DNA of 64,000 nucleotides from Bombyx mori (taxonomy: Eukaryota > Arthropoda > Insecta > Lepidoptera > Bombycidae): assembly GCF_030269925.1 (NCBI RefSeq), contig NC_085128.1, positions 6,884,501-6,948,500 on the forward strand, read 5' to 3'. A model generated the notes under the pieces. The model saw nothing but the letters and a program-made list of their open reading frames with translations, ran no database searches and was not told the origin of the DNA. Of this stretch, positions 44,168-54,300 are shown one piece after another. Position numbers and translations under genes: made by a program. How positions within the stretch are numbered: the stretch's first letter is position 1; each line of letters starts with the position of its first letter.

Positions 44168-45595
44168 ATGAAAAATCAATAATTCAAATAAAAAGTTACA
44201 ATTTAAGTAGCGACCTCATGTCTCAAGTTGTGACATCATTCACAATGTGATGTCGATGAACTCTGGTGACCACTTTGTGACCAGGTGGAGAGTGAGCTGA
44301 TTCACAAATTAACACAATAAAAAATTTCATTTCCATGTTGATTGGGACACTAGGATGATGATGACATGTATTTCAAAACTGCAAAATTTCACAACTTCTT
44401 TGGCTTTACATATGATATGAATTTCAGCATATTGTAAAACTAGTAGATACTTATTTGTAATATCAAAAACATTAAAATAACCCTTTTTTTCTTAAACTAA
44501 AAACACTGTAGGTAGTAAACGTAGTAGTAGTTCCGAAAATATATAATAAATAAAAATTGCCAAAAAGAATTTTTTGTACTATTATGACAACTATGTAATG
44601 GGACTGATATTTGTAGCCATTCCTTTTTGTGTATGACGAATGGATAAATAAATAAAGGACTTTGCTTTGTAAATCATTATAAAATCTCCTAATTCGTTAG
44701 GTTTATTACTGAACAATTTTTAGTTATTACCTTTTCTTTCTGCTTAGGAAATACATACTATACACCCTATGCTCCAGTGTTTCAATGAGAACCATTACAA
44801 AAATTGTAAAATGAATTTATATGATGCATTTTGATGGTAGGGTATTTTTTATTATTATTCATGCAGATAAGCAGCTGGCTGTTCTAGATTGAAGGGAAGG
44901 ACATCCATTATACAACCAACCATCTGTCTTAATGTAGGTAGCAGCATTCAAATTATGACACCTATAGACTGTAGATGCTACTCAGTGGTTTGTGACCTAA
45001 TCTGCCTAACTACAGAAAAAATGTTCAATTGTATGTTTATCAAAATTACCTGTAATACTCCAACACAGAATTCCATAACAAGATACATCTTTTGTTTCTC
45101 ATCATTATAGATAACATCGACTAGTTCTATCACATTTTTATGTCTAAGGATTCTTAGTAATTGTATCTCTCTCTGTACATTTTGTTCACCATTTGGTATT
45201 CTTCTTAATTTCCTCTTTTTAAGAATTTTTACGGCTCGCCTACATAAAGATTGCGAGTCTAACATTTCTTTGACTTTTCCGTATGAACCTTCTCCTAAAA
45301 CATCACCCATGACATACTTTCCAACCATTTTACATTTTTTCTTTCTGCTTCTGTATATAATATCAGCACTATCGACTCTATGAAAGCACAAGTTGGTTTG
45401 CTCTAAATTAAGATCTAAATCTTCTATCTGCTCATCGTCCAGCCATGTCACGGAATGGAGTTCCGGACTTCCATCCAGCATAAAGTTATCGTCGCTCTCT
45501 TGCGCTGCAATGACGTTTGATATCTCATACTCCACATTATCACCATCTGGAAGACTTTCACTACTACTGATTTTCCTACACATTCTTGGATCCAT
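32963..45595 (-). CDS. Lkb1 (STK11): LKB1/STK11 serine/threonine kinase, complete coding region in six exons
   Basis: Coding exons on the minus strand: 45595-45050, 44069-43884, 42158-42022, 40649-40461, 37652-37492 and 33084-32963. Every intron is GT-AG and the phases join to exactly 447 codons (446 aa plus stop; human LKB1 is 433 aa). Visible in the protein: an acidic N-terminal region, glycine loop GEGSYGKV at 101-108, catalytic lysine in AVKIL (K123), helix-C glutamate E143, catalytic loop HKDIKPGN (219-226, D221), DFG at 239-241, and activation-segment end [11 protein letters not shown] (about 260-270). The stretch with [16 protein letters not shown] and RRIPNGE is diagnostic of LKB1. 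After the kinase lobe come RRHAW (split across exons 4 and 5) and TVIPYL, matching the LKB1 C-flank. Known family role: with STRAD and MO25 it phosphorylates AMPK and related kinases, affecting energy sensing and polarity. The last exon is my weakest join: it is GC-rich, has a pyrimidine-rich acceptor, keeps frame and ends SCRLT, a possible CaaX prenylation box. An ag just before the ATG suggests a 5'UTR intron. Introns contain SINEs, MITEs and LINE ends. Confidence 0.93.
33135..33250 (-). mobile_element. Jockey-type LINE 3'-end fragment, degenerate
   Basis: T-run, CTACCTATTCTC, ACCTCGAGGAG, GAGCTCACGGGGCTCAAGC: a worn relative of the 3'UTR at 33315. Lies in the last intron of LKB1, about 50 bp from the terminal exon. 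Confidence 0.6.
33315..33580 (-). mobile_element. Jockey-type LINE 3' end in LKB1 intron 5
   Basis: Poly-T, then the inverse of the 11450-11660 3'UTR: CTCACGGGGCTCAAGC, GTTGCTAACACTGG, CAGTGCTTCGCAGAATC, ACTGAGAAGATCCGGCG and GTCGAGCCCTTCGTC, the last being the end of ORF2. Strongly 5'-truncated. Confidence 0.88.
34210..34470. mobile_element. MITE with TA target duplication in LKB1 intron 5
   Basis: Ends ATTGAATATGCAATATCGAAAAGGGCACAT (in two parts) and its near-perfect inverse at 34440-34470 pair over about 35 bp. Flanking TA at 34208-34209 and 34471-34472 fits the Tc1/mariner rule. The interior is AT-rich with no frame. Confidence 0.85.
35263..35300. repeat. Solitary end of the TGTGCTTAGTGCG MITE family
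   Basis: GCGTGCTTAGTGCGAGTTTTTTAA matches one terminus of the MITE at 38317; no partner end is near. Confidence 0.55.
35690..35965 (+). mobile_element. LINE ORF C-terminal fragment in LKB1 intron 5
   Basis: Broken frames read [23 protein letters not shown] and [12 protein letters not shown], the C-terminal region of a reverse transcriptase with a basic tail, similar in plan to the WAGHIARR...GRPPTRW end of the RTE element. One frameshift near 35790. Confidence 0.75.
36045..36285 (-). repeat. Bm1-type SINE in LKB1 intron 5
   Basis: T-run, TTATTGCTTAGATTAGTGG, CACAGCCCACCTGGTGTTAA to GTGCGGACTCACAAGAGG. Well preserved; immediately followed by a Jockey 3' fragment. Confidence 0.9.
36286..36390 (-). 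mobile_element. Jockey-type LINE 3'UTR fragment
   Basis: CAGTAGGTGAGCTCACGGAG, ACGTTGCTAACAAGAACCC and CTAGCAAGAGCCTTGCTTCG in inverse order. It abuts the SINE at 36045-36285, implying one inserted next to or into the other. Confidence 0.7.
37278..37301. repeat. (GT)n microsatellite
   Basis: Twelve consecutive GT/TG dinucleotides in LKB1 intron 5, just left of exon 5. Confidence 0.95.
38317..38495. mobile_element. MITE family with TGTGCTTA ends, copy 2, in LKB1 intron 4
   Basis: TGTGTGCTTAATGCGAGTTT at left, AAACTCGCACTAAGCACACA at right, with inner inverted pair CTCGATAGCGTAAAAG / CTTTTACGCTATAGAG, giving arms of about 45 bp. Interior similar to 4934-5080. No clear target duplication. Confidence 0.85.
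38929..39093 (+). repeat. Bm1-type SINE, degenerate, in LKB1 intron 4
   Basis: GTGGTGGTAGGACTTCTTGTGAG (in part), AATACCACCCAGCCTATTTC and GAGTGGCGACATTTACG retain Bm1 order with deletions. Confidence 0.8.
40735..40930 (+). repeat. Bm1-type SINE, 5'-truncated, in LKB1 intron 3? no, intron between exons 3 and 4
   Basis: Starts within the body (TATTTTTGCCGTGAAGCAG) and is near-consensus to the A tail at 40918-40930. It lies about 90 bp upstream of the exon 4 splice acceptor, between exons 3 and 4 of LKB1. Confidence 0.9.
40960..41185 (+). repeat. Chimeric Bm1 SINE containing a short LINE 3' end
   Basis: Bm1 pieces (GGTACCACCACGGGC, GTGAAGCAGTAATG and GGATGGGGTAGTCG) flank about 70 bp reading CACCTGCCCTGGTAAATCTG, GGAAAGGCCTCCGGGCC and an A-run. 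The same inserted segment occurs at 56827-56890 as a LINE end, so a short LINE 3' end seems to have landed in the SINE. Confidence 0.65.
42459..42858 (+). repeat. Near-full-length Bm1-type SINE in LKB1 intron 2
   Basis: Has the head GTCGTGGTCTAAAGGATAAG but lacks the box B segment through a deletion, then linker TTCACGATTGACTTCCAC, body and A tail. The linker matches the split SINE at 8789-12004 and confirms the uninterrupted structure there. Confidence 0.9.
42885..43010 (-). repeat. Bm1-type SINE remnant
   Basis: ATTGATTGGTGAACAAGCTC, TCAGTCCGCC and GTGTAAAGTGGTCC recall the tail-proximal part; strongly diverged. Lies next to the copy at 42459 in opposite orientation. Confidence 0.6.
44131..44160. 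repeat. (CA)n microsatellite in LKB1 intron 1
   Basis: Fifteen near-perfect CA dinucleotides about 60 bp upstream of the exon 2 acceptor. Confidence 0.95.
44215..44325 (+). repeat. Bm1-type SINE remnant in LKB1 intron 1
   Basis: GATGTCGATGAACTCTGGTG, ACCAGGTGGAGAGTGAGC and CACAATAAAAAATTT keep Bm1 3' order at low identity. Confidence 0.5.
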
Positions 45596-47110
45596 TATCT
45601 ATCAAAACAACACATTTGTATTATTTTTTTCTGTAAATCTATGCGTATTGCAAGGCCTTCTGTCATGAGATCATAAACACATAACAAACAAAAATTGCAT
45701 TTAAGAACTATGTACATAACACACGCAATAAAATTTTACTAATTTCAATTTACTTTGAAAATAAATTGCTTCACATTTACACTGGTAAATAAATTTTCTC
45801 AGTCAGATTACTCATAGTCAAAACTGTTCAACCAAACTCAATTTCAAATTTTTTATTTTTTATACAACCATTAGCTTCTCGATGTTTTAGCCTCCGACAC
45901 AGACTACATAAAGTGCTTAATAAAATGATCCTCGTTGTAATTTAATAACTGTAAATAGATTTTGCATTATATTATGTATTATAAATAATAAATAGAAGCT
46001 TACTGGGATTTGTAAAAATCACAAACATTAGAAAAAGAATTTAATTCACTAGACGACGACGCTTCTCGAGTTGTCCGAAAAACATCCATCGAAGTACAAA
46101 TACACCAATACAATGGGATCTTATTTAATTTCATCCCACCTCGCAGTGGCATCGCAGAAGAAGAAAAAGATTGCAAGTACGTGTAATATAATTATCATAA
46201 TCATAATGAGATGGAGGAATAGCTGGGGACCTGGAGGTACTTCGAGCTTTAGCAAGACAGGTAGGTGAACACGGGCTCAGCCAGGACGGGTGAAATTTGC
46301 TAAAAACTCTCCGAGCGCCACAAATGCACCTACTACCGCATCAGATAGCGGCTGAAGCTGACTGAATTTTCTAAACAGTACAGTGATCTTCCTTTTAATT
46401 TATTGCGGTGGTGTGTGTTATTTTGACCTCAATACAGACCTTCGTAATAAGCTTAATCGTCTTGTTCTACTAGTACCCTATTTTCAATATCTTCACTCCA
46501 GCCATGAGAACTAAATAAGTTTCTGTTAAAATATTCCTTTGAATATTGTATAAACTATATATTTATATATGTATGTATATCTATTTGTGTGTATGCATAA
46601 GTATATATTTACATAATATTCACATTTGGTATGTTTCTATTTTAGTGTCTGTATCTATTTGTAATTTAATTTATATTTCATTGCGCCTACCATTAAATTT
46701 TACTCTGCATTACCTTTGGTTGACTGGTAGAGATTGCCTTAGGCATTATGTATTATGAATATTACATGCAATTGCAATGTATTAAATAAATACAAATACC
46801 TAAATAAATTAAAACTACTTTTACACGAATACAGACTTCTATCATTCGTGACCGTGGAAACTGTGGAGTACTTACCTAATTATTTATTATCTATAATTAT
46901 AAAAGTCGAAGCTCTATATTGATGAAATTTTCAGAAAATTTCCAAAGGGGCCTAGCGGGTGGCCTTATATATTAAGTGGTATCTAATAAATGAGATTTGA
47001 CATGACACTGGGGAGTGGATAAGTTGCACTGTGAAGTTTAGTAGCGGTTTAATCAAATTCAAATCAAAAGATCAAACAGTAAAGCCAGGCTTGAGTATTA
47101 AAAATATATA
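45596..47110. other. LKB1 upstream region with LINE debris
   Basis: Presumed LKB1 5'UTR and promoter side. On the minus strand TTTTGATAG lies just before ATAATGG, so a 5'UTR intron may end there. 46210-46370 contains a diverged Jockey-type 3' fragment (CTCAGCCAGGACGGG, CTCCGAGCGCC, CTACTACCGCATC). No other gene seen. Confidence 0.45.
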
Positions 47111-47120
47111 GGTATATAAT

Positions 47121-47691
47121 AGGTTGAAGAAAAAGTTTCTTCGCATTTTTTAAAAGAAAATTCACAACATTTTTTAATATAGTTTATTTACATTTAACTA
47201 AAATATTATGTAGGTACCATTTTGTTCGATAGCTTTTTGCCATCTTGTAGGTAGGGACATGATCCCATTGCTATAGAAATTTTGGGGCTTCTGATCAAAA
47301 TACCGCGACAATTGGTTTTGGAAGTCCTCTCGTGATGTTAACCTGACACTGCCTAAAGAATTCTGAAGAGACCGAAACAGATGGAAAATGTGAAGGTGCA
47401 AGGTCAGGACTATACGGCGGTTGCATTAACACCTCCCAGCCAAGCTCTCTTAATTTTTGCTGAGTGGCTAAAGATGTGTGAGGTCTAGCGTTATCATGAT
47501 AAAAAACCACACCTCTCCTGTTGATTAATGCCGCTTTCTCTCAACTTCTTGCTTTAAGCTCATCAGTTGTTCGCAGTGGAGTTTAAAATCGATGATTCTG
47601 CCTGGCGGTAACAGCTCATAATGAATAATACTCCGTGAATAATACCCTTCCATTCCATACTATAATGCGAAAAGACTTTTTCCCCCAACCT
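47121..47691 (-). mobile_element. Internally deleted mariner element
   Basis: Inverted ends AGGTTGAAGAAAAAGTTTCT (left) and, inverted, AGGTTGGGGGAAAAAGTCTT (right), continuing to TTCGCATT on both sides. About 570 bp, whereas complete mariners are near 1.3 kb. Confidence 0.88.
47198..47545 (-). pseudogene. Mariner transposase remnant
   Basis: Two overlapping minus frames with a frameshift between about 47390 and 47400. The upstream one carries the mariner signature HDNARPHTS and LGWEVLMQPPYSPDLAPS, containing the second catalytic Asp and the motif just before the third; the final Asp position and the N-terminal DNA-binding half are missing. Non-functional remnant located between LKB1 and CRYL1. 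Confidence 0.88.
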
Positions 47692-48323
47692 ATTAGTTAC
47701 ATATTCAGAAATGAGAAATGTTGTGGATCAAAATAAGGTGAAGTACATTTAATTCAATGAATGTTGATGCTTTACGAAATAAAATAAAATTAAATACCTA
47801 GTGTCAGTAATTAGTTAGAATTTACTGAAACTTCACGTGCAGTTTAAAAAAATCTGAGGACCTACGTCTAGGGACTTTATTTTATTTTCTTACACTTTTG
47901 CAATTTCATAGTTTCATAACGGATAATAAGCCACTGCCGTTATACGTTTAAATCCTTCACATAGCTTTGTTGCTAATGGTAGGAAGTATCATGACACCGC
48001 ACATATAAGGCGTCACCATTCTATTTTTACCGTGAAACAATCAGATATTTAGATTCGAAGAGTAAGACAAGAGTCACAGAATGCGTTTGAGACGATACAC
48101 GGTTACCACTTAATAGCTGGTGGGTTGTGACTAATGAAAAAACATCGTCCTCATGTTTCAAAGTGAGAGACGACATTCAGATTGTGTTTCTTTGAGCTCT
48201 CTTCTACTGCTTAGTACTAGATGGCTCATGAAACCATCTACAATAATAAAAAATGATTTAACACTGGAAAAGTATATTTCAAACTATAAAAATGTTTTTA
48301 AATGCGTTGTCATGAAATACACA
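47692..48323. other. CRYL1 3' flank with SINE remnant
   Basis: 47960-48140 is a heavily diverged Bm1 body (GGTAGGAAGTATCATGACAC, TTTTTACCGTGAAACAATC). I see no canonical AATAAA on the minus strand within 100 bp of the CRYL1 stop. Confidence 0.45.
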
Positions 48324-51300
48324 TCACGAACTCTGGTATTTCTTGTTCATTTCTTTCTTGAGGAGTGACAGACGCATTAAACAAAGATCGCGCCAATTAC
48401 GACGATCTTGAAGTTTTTCAATCGGTACTAACTTCTCCAATTGTTCGCACACCGAGTTTCTGCTTTTATTTGTCGTCATACGCGGAGCCGGTCCCATTTC
48501 ATTGCTGACACGATAAATTGTCTCTCCGTATCTATTGTGAATAAAAAAAAAATTAAGCACAGCGTGTACTGAAACACATATTGAAGCCAAAAACCAATAA
48601 CTAATTAACAACTAGTCCAAGGAAAACGAAAAAAAAGAAGTTCATTTACTAAGCTGAGTGTAAATACTAATTGTTATATTGAGCAAAAGCATGTTACTTA
48701 AGCTACTATACTTATCAAGAAAATAGCTCGCATTCGCCTCTCCCGTTTTTTTGAAAACGTAAGGCCCGTAAAACGGACCACTAAATACACACAACTTACC
48801 TATCAATATAACTTTGCATGCCTTCAGCATTCAAATGGGCTGTTTCTAGAGCACCCAAAAATGCATATCTCATTCCAAGTCCTTCCGACATAACTTTATC
48901 AATATCCGCTACATCAACAACTTTGTCGTCAACGAGACGCCAAACTTCATCAAGGATTGCGTATCTGAATCAGAAAAACTATTACAGTCTTATAATAATT
49001 TTTTTTCCCTCTACGTAAGCTATTGACCTCGAGGGGGTATACTAGCTTCACCGAACATATATTCTAAAATACGCACTCCGATTAGAAACGCCCTCGTCCT
49101 AAATCATTCTTAAATTTGAGAGATTTTGTAAAGATTATTAAATATGCCAGAAAAGTAATGCTCAACGTTCACATTGCTTCGAAGCCACAAAAACGTAAGA
49201 AGCCATACACTCCAAGCTCTACAAGATACACAATATACACACTTCTAATAAACGCTACAGAAAGCTTAAATAATTTTAGGTATCAAGCCAAATTTAGGTA
49301 TCAGAGCATCCATCTAGATTAAGTGTCGTTTGACAAGTCACAGTAAACCTTCTCATACGGATTAAAAATAATAACCATGGCGCACTAGCCCTAAGCCAAT
49401 GTAAGCACTGCAACGGTATTGTGTGGCACCTCCTAAGCAGGGAAAGTCCACAGGAAATGAATAAAAAAACTAGTAAACTAAATTGAATTAGAACAGAGCT
49501 GTCCATCAATCAAATGATGATAATAATCCTTCTAAATTTTACAAATAAAATACAAAAAATACTCACTGAATTCGATTCAAAACAAATCCGTCTATTTCCC
49601 TGGTCAAAGAAACTGGCTGCTGTCCGATCTCTTCCATAATTTCCCTGGTTTTCTTAGCAACTTCAGGCTTAGTCCAGGGTGCTGGGACAATTTCAACAAG
49701 GGGTACGTAATAAGGTGGATTCACCGGATGAGAAACAATGACCTGAAATTATTTGAGTTTTTTTTTAGTGCCTCGATGGGTTGACAACCTCATGGCCCGC
49801 TTGTGTTAAGTGGATACAGGAACCCATAGACTTCAACAACTTATATACTGCAAGGGGGTGGGGGATGGGGTAATATAATAAATGATAATTCGTAAATAAA
49901 AAGGGGAAAAAGGAACACTAATAGTCTAAATACCGGGCGCGGGCAGATTTTTAACATCAAATGGTGACATAGATATTATTATTATATTTTTTTTTTATTG
50001 CTTCGATGGATGCATGAGCTCACGACCCACCTGGTGTTAAGTGGTTTGGAGCCCATAGACATCTACAACGTGAATGCCGCAACTGACCTTGAGACATGAG
50101 TTCTAAGTCTCAGCTTTTACAGTATAACGGCTGCCCCGCCCTTAAGGCCAACATGTATTACTGCTTCACAGTAAAAATAGACAGGATCGTGGTATCTTGC
50201 GGTGCTTTACCCATGCGGGCTGTCAAGTAACCTTACGACCAATAGTAAAATAATGTATCTATTAGTCCATAAATTCACTGTCAGCTATCATGATTGTTGT
50301 TCGCTAGAAGACATCTTTATGGAATGTAATCGTGTTGAATCCATACAAATTTGCCTGTTACATTATTAAAATCTTTTAAGTAATGATAGTAAATTTTGTA
50401 AACTAATCAAAATCAAGTTATTTGAAATCGTCATGACTTTACTATTGAATTTCACGACTACGTCACTATACATAAACAGTTTTATTAAACAATATTTAAA
50501 ATCTAAAGGCGACGAGCTTCACCTGAGACTTATGTTTCAATCCTTCAGAGAATAATGATGGCAAAGTAGTACTTGTTGAACTTGATAATATCGTGTTATC
50601 GTCAACTACGCTGTCGAGATTCTGGAACACCTTTTTTTTAAGGTCAAGATTCTCTGGAACACATTCCTGAACAAATATAGCTCCTTTAACTGCGGTTTCC
50701 AGATCCGTAGACCCTGGAATTAATCGAAGATTTAAACAAAAATTAAGGTTTCTTTGTTAATTTCAATATTTTCTAATATGGAGTTCAGTTTCTCAAGAAC
50801 ATACTTCATACACAAACTATAGGCTTACAAACAAGCCTATAGTTTGTGTATGAAGTATGTTCTTACAAAACAGTAAAAACAGCTAAATACATCGATCAGA
50901 AGTATTTGTGTTAACGTTTTAGAGCAGAAATCCTTAAGCTATTTTGTGGTTGTTTGCAACGAGTTTTGGCGATGACGATCTTCCTATTGATGATACAATA
51001 TGATACATATAAAGACCCACAGAGTACCGTGGTATGTGAGGAATGTAGATGTTTAAGACGATTTAGAATTAGAACCTATAAGTAATATCTGAAGACAGCG
51101 TCAGAACGCTTCATAAAGAAAGCGGCGCGACACAATAGCCTTCTTAACGTGCCGCATCAAATTACACACCTGACCCAGACTACTAGGCCGACCGGTCTAG
51201 TCTCAGTGCTCTTACGTATTTCAAGCATCTGCACCATTTGACACTATTGCTATTGCAAATATTCTTTATCATTCCACGCTGCTCATATTTATTTGAATGA

Positions 51301-54300
51301 CTTTGTCACACCTTCAGAATATAACGGTTGTCAGTTAGAGGTACAATGCAGCCTTATTAACAAGCCTGATCTTGGAAGCTATAAGCTAAAGATCAACTAT
51401 AATTACCATTTGCAATCATAGGATCATTCATAACAGCTTGCTAGCTGATCAGACTATTATCATTCTTGTGCTGGGTTCTGCAACCAAGTCCGCACGGCTT
51501 AATACCATCATTTTTCAGTAGCTGAGTAATCATACGTTCCGATTTCGGGTAGAAGTAGTTATGAGGTAATTAAAATCTACCTCTTGTTTTAGGGTAAGGA
51601 GTGGCATTCAAAACATGCTGCCTATAATTTATTAAAGTTATATTAAGGCATTGAGCTGTGGATATGCTTAAAAATTCTTAGTATTTAATTCCAAGATTCT
51701 TTACTTTATTCAACTATTCATAACTAACTTCAAATAAAAAGAAGGAAGTTTAAAAACAACCATTCATATTGTATAATATGTACATACATACATCGCGCAA
51801 ACAATTTATCTATTATAGATAACGAACGAATAAAGAACTAATTTACATTGCGATTCACACTCAGTATTGTAATTTTAAGAGGTTCCTTTATCTGATTCTG
51901 GATGCGATGCCTTGAGAACTGTGGAGTGGTGTCGGACTGCACCAAATGGTTGAAATACAATTCCTGTTGAGACAGATCCTAAGCAAGGAAAGAGAGCAAC
52001 GTTATTCCAGACCATTAATCCTTCGTTTAACCGTTTTGTTTAGATTCTTAGTATTTAGAAAATTTATTCAATGCCGTGTTCAATGTAAGTATAACTCTTA
52101 GGCATTGTTCCATAACTATTACAATGTTTTTCCTGTGAAATTTTCAACATTCTTCATATTTTAAAAACAAATATGTATTAACAAAAAATTTAAAGCTGAA
52201 CTTTATTATTTAAGCTTAGGTAAGTAATTGTATTTTAAATTTATAATTAAACTAATTTTTACTATGTAATCTCGCCTATTTTATTTGCGAATTTTTTAAC
52301 ACTTGACAATTTCATTTTCACCGACTTTAAGGTGTTAGGTATTCGTCGACATTTGAATATTGGTTCAACAACCTTTGCCCATAAAAAGAACTAATACCAA
52401 GTTACCCTAGTTAAATATACATTACTTGAAAAAAGCACCCTGTTCCTTTCCTTACTTACATTTACTTTGCTATCAAACCTGTTTTTTTTTTTTATGCCAA
52501 GGTAAAAAGTTTCTTAACTCACTCACTGGTCCATACATTAATTGTACTATAACAACGTTACGATGCCAGCTTTGGCTATGCGTATATGTTGTTATTATGC
52601 ATGTGCATGGTAGATGAGAAATTCAATTCTGTAGGATAAGAAGAAGTGGTCCTAATTTAGCTTGCAACATTTGGCCTAAAAACACACGACCAAAAATCAC
52701 AAATTAAATAAAACCTATTGAAATTCGTTCCGGATAGGATTTCCATAAAATGCGCTCTTAAGGGAAGCCTAAATTGCAAAACGAGTACCTATAACCATAT
52801 TTAAAGTCTATCGGATGGATAGTTTCGATCTTTTCTCGAGTGAGTGGTATTTCGTTTTTATACATAAATCTATATTTTCATAATTAACTGTGTGTATTAT
52901 TTTTCGCGTCTCAATTGTATATAATCGATAACCACTAAAATCGGGTAAATCGTGACCAAATCTTACTAAGATAATACATAATTAGTTTACAGCTGTCGTG
53001 ACACTAATAAAACGAAAACATTCGATATTATCAACGACAGTTAACAATTGTTATCTTAATGGTAACATGGAAGCAAATAACAAAACACTGATATCGAAAC
53101 TTGTCCGTTATAGTAAAAAAATATAAACGAAATTATGTGCACTGTATTAACAGTGGCAGGCAGTTGTTAAACATTAAACAAAGTAGCTAAAAGTCAAGGT
53201 GTACGAAAGAAACCTTGAAGTATATCGTATAGGTATTGAATTCGATTAGGTATTGATTATTGTAATTGCAGTCGATTCAATAAGACAAAAAATATATCAA
53301 AGAAATCAGTCATGGTCGAAGAGTGAAATGGGAAAGTACATCATCCTTTCCCGAAAGCAAACGTTTCAATTTAGATCAATATAGTAGTGTATTTTTTATT
53401 TACGGAGTGAAAAAAATTATAATTGACGGATAAAGTAATTTTGAATTTAAAAACCGGTTGACCTCTTTCATCGAAAACTAGTTTTCATTCAAAGGAAATA
53501 CCTAATTTCTCAAGACACGTAGGTATGATGCAATGCACATAAACCAAGTCTTAACAGCGTAGGTATACATATACTGAAATAATTTTCAGACTTTTATTAA
53601 GAAGGAAGCACAGGCTCAACCAGGAGGGGCGGAATTTACTAGCAGGTGTCCGAGCGCCTCCGAAGAAGACGTAACAGCTCAAGAGCGTCTGCTTCACGAA
53701 TACATCTACTACCGGATCGGAATCGCGACCCGCTGAGAAGATCCGTCGAGAAACTCGGGGGGCTGTATTTATTTCTAGGGTTTTTGAAGGCACTCACCTT
53801 TTATACATTGAAATTGTTCGCTAGCTTTGAGCTCGCCTCGTAACAGACCATCGTTTTCAAGGGTATGCAATTGGTATTTGATGTCCTCAATGGCATCGGT
53901 AATCTGTTTTGCGACTACATCATATACAGTAACCTGATAACCAACTGAGGCAAACAACATCGCCCATGATCTCCCGATTAAACCACTGAAAATCAAAAAA
54001 CAGTATTATATTAAATTTAAACTCCATTGAATTCCATACTTGATAATGTCGCGCTGTAGTACTTTAGTTTTTAAATTTCAATAAAATTTCTTTTAGTACT
54101 CTACAGGTCGAGTACAGTAATGTACTTAAATATATAATAAGATGATTATTAAACCACACAAAACTAAAATACATTATACATATAGATGAACCGCTACTAA
54201 AAACTCAAACATTATTGTCACTCTCCCCAGTTTACTAAAAGCTTCAAACTAATGCAGTTTGGCGTTTTTTTTTACTCTAACGTCTTTTGATATTTTTCCA

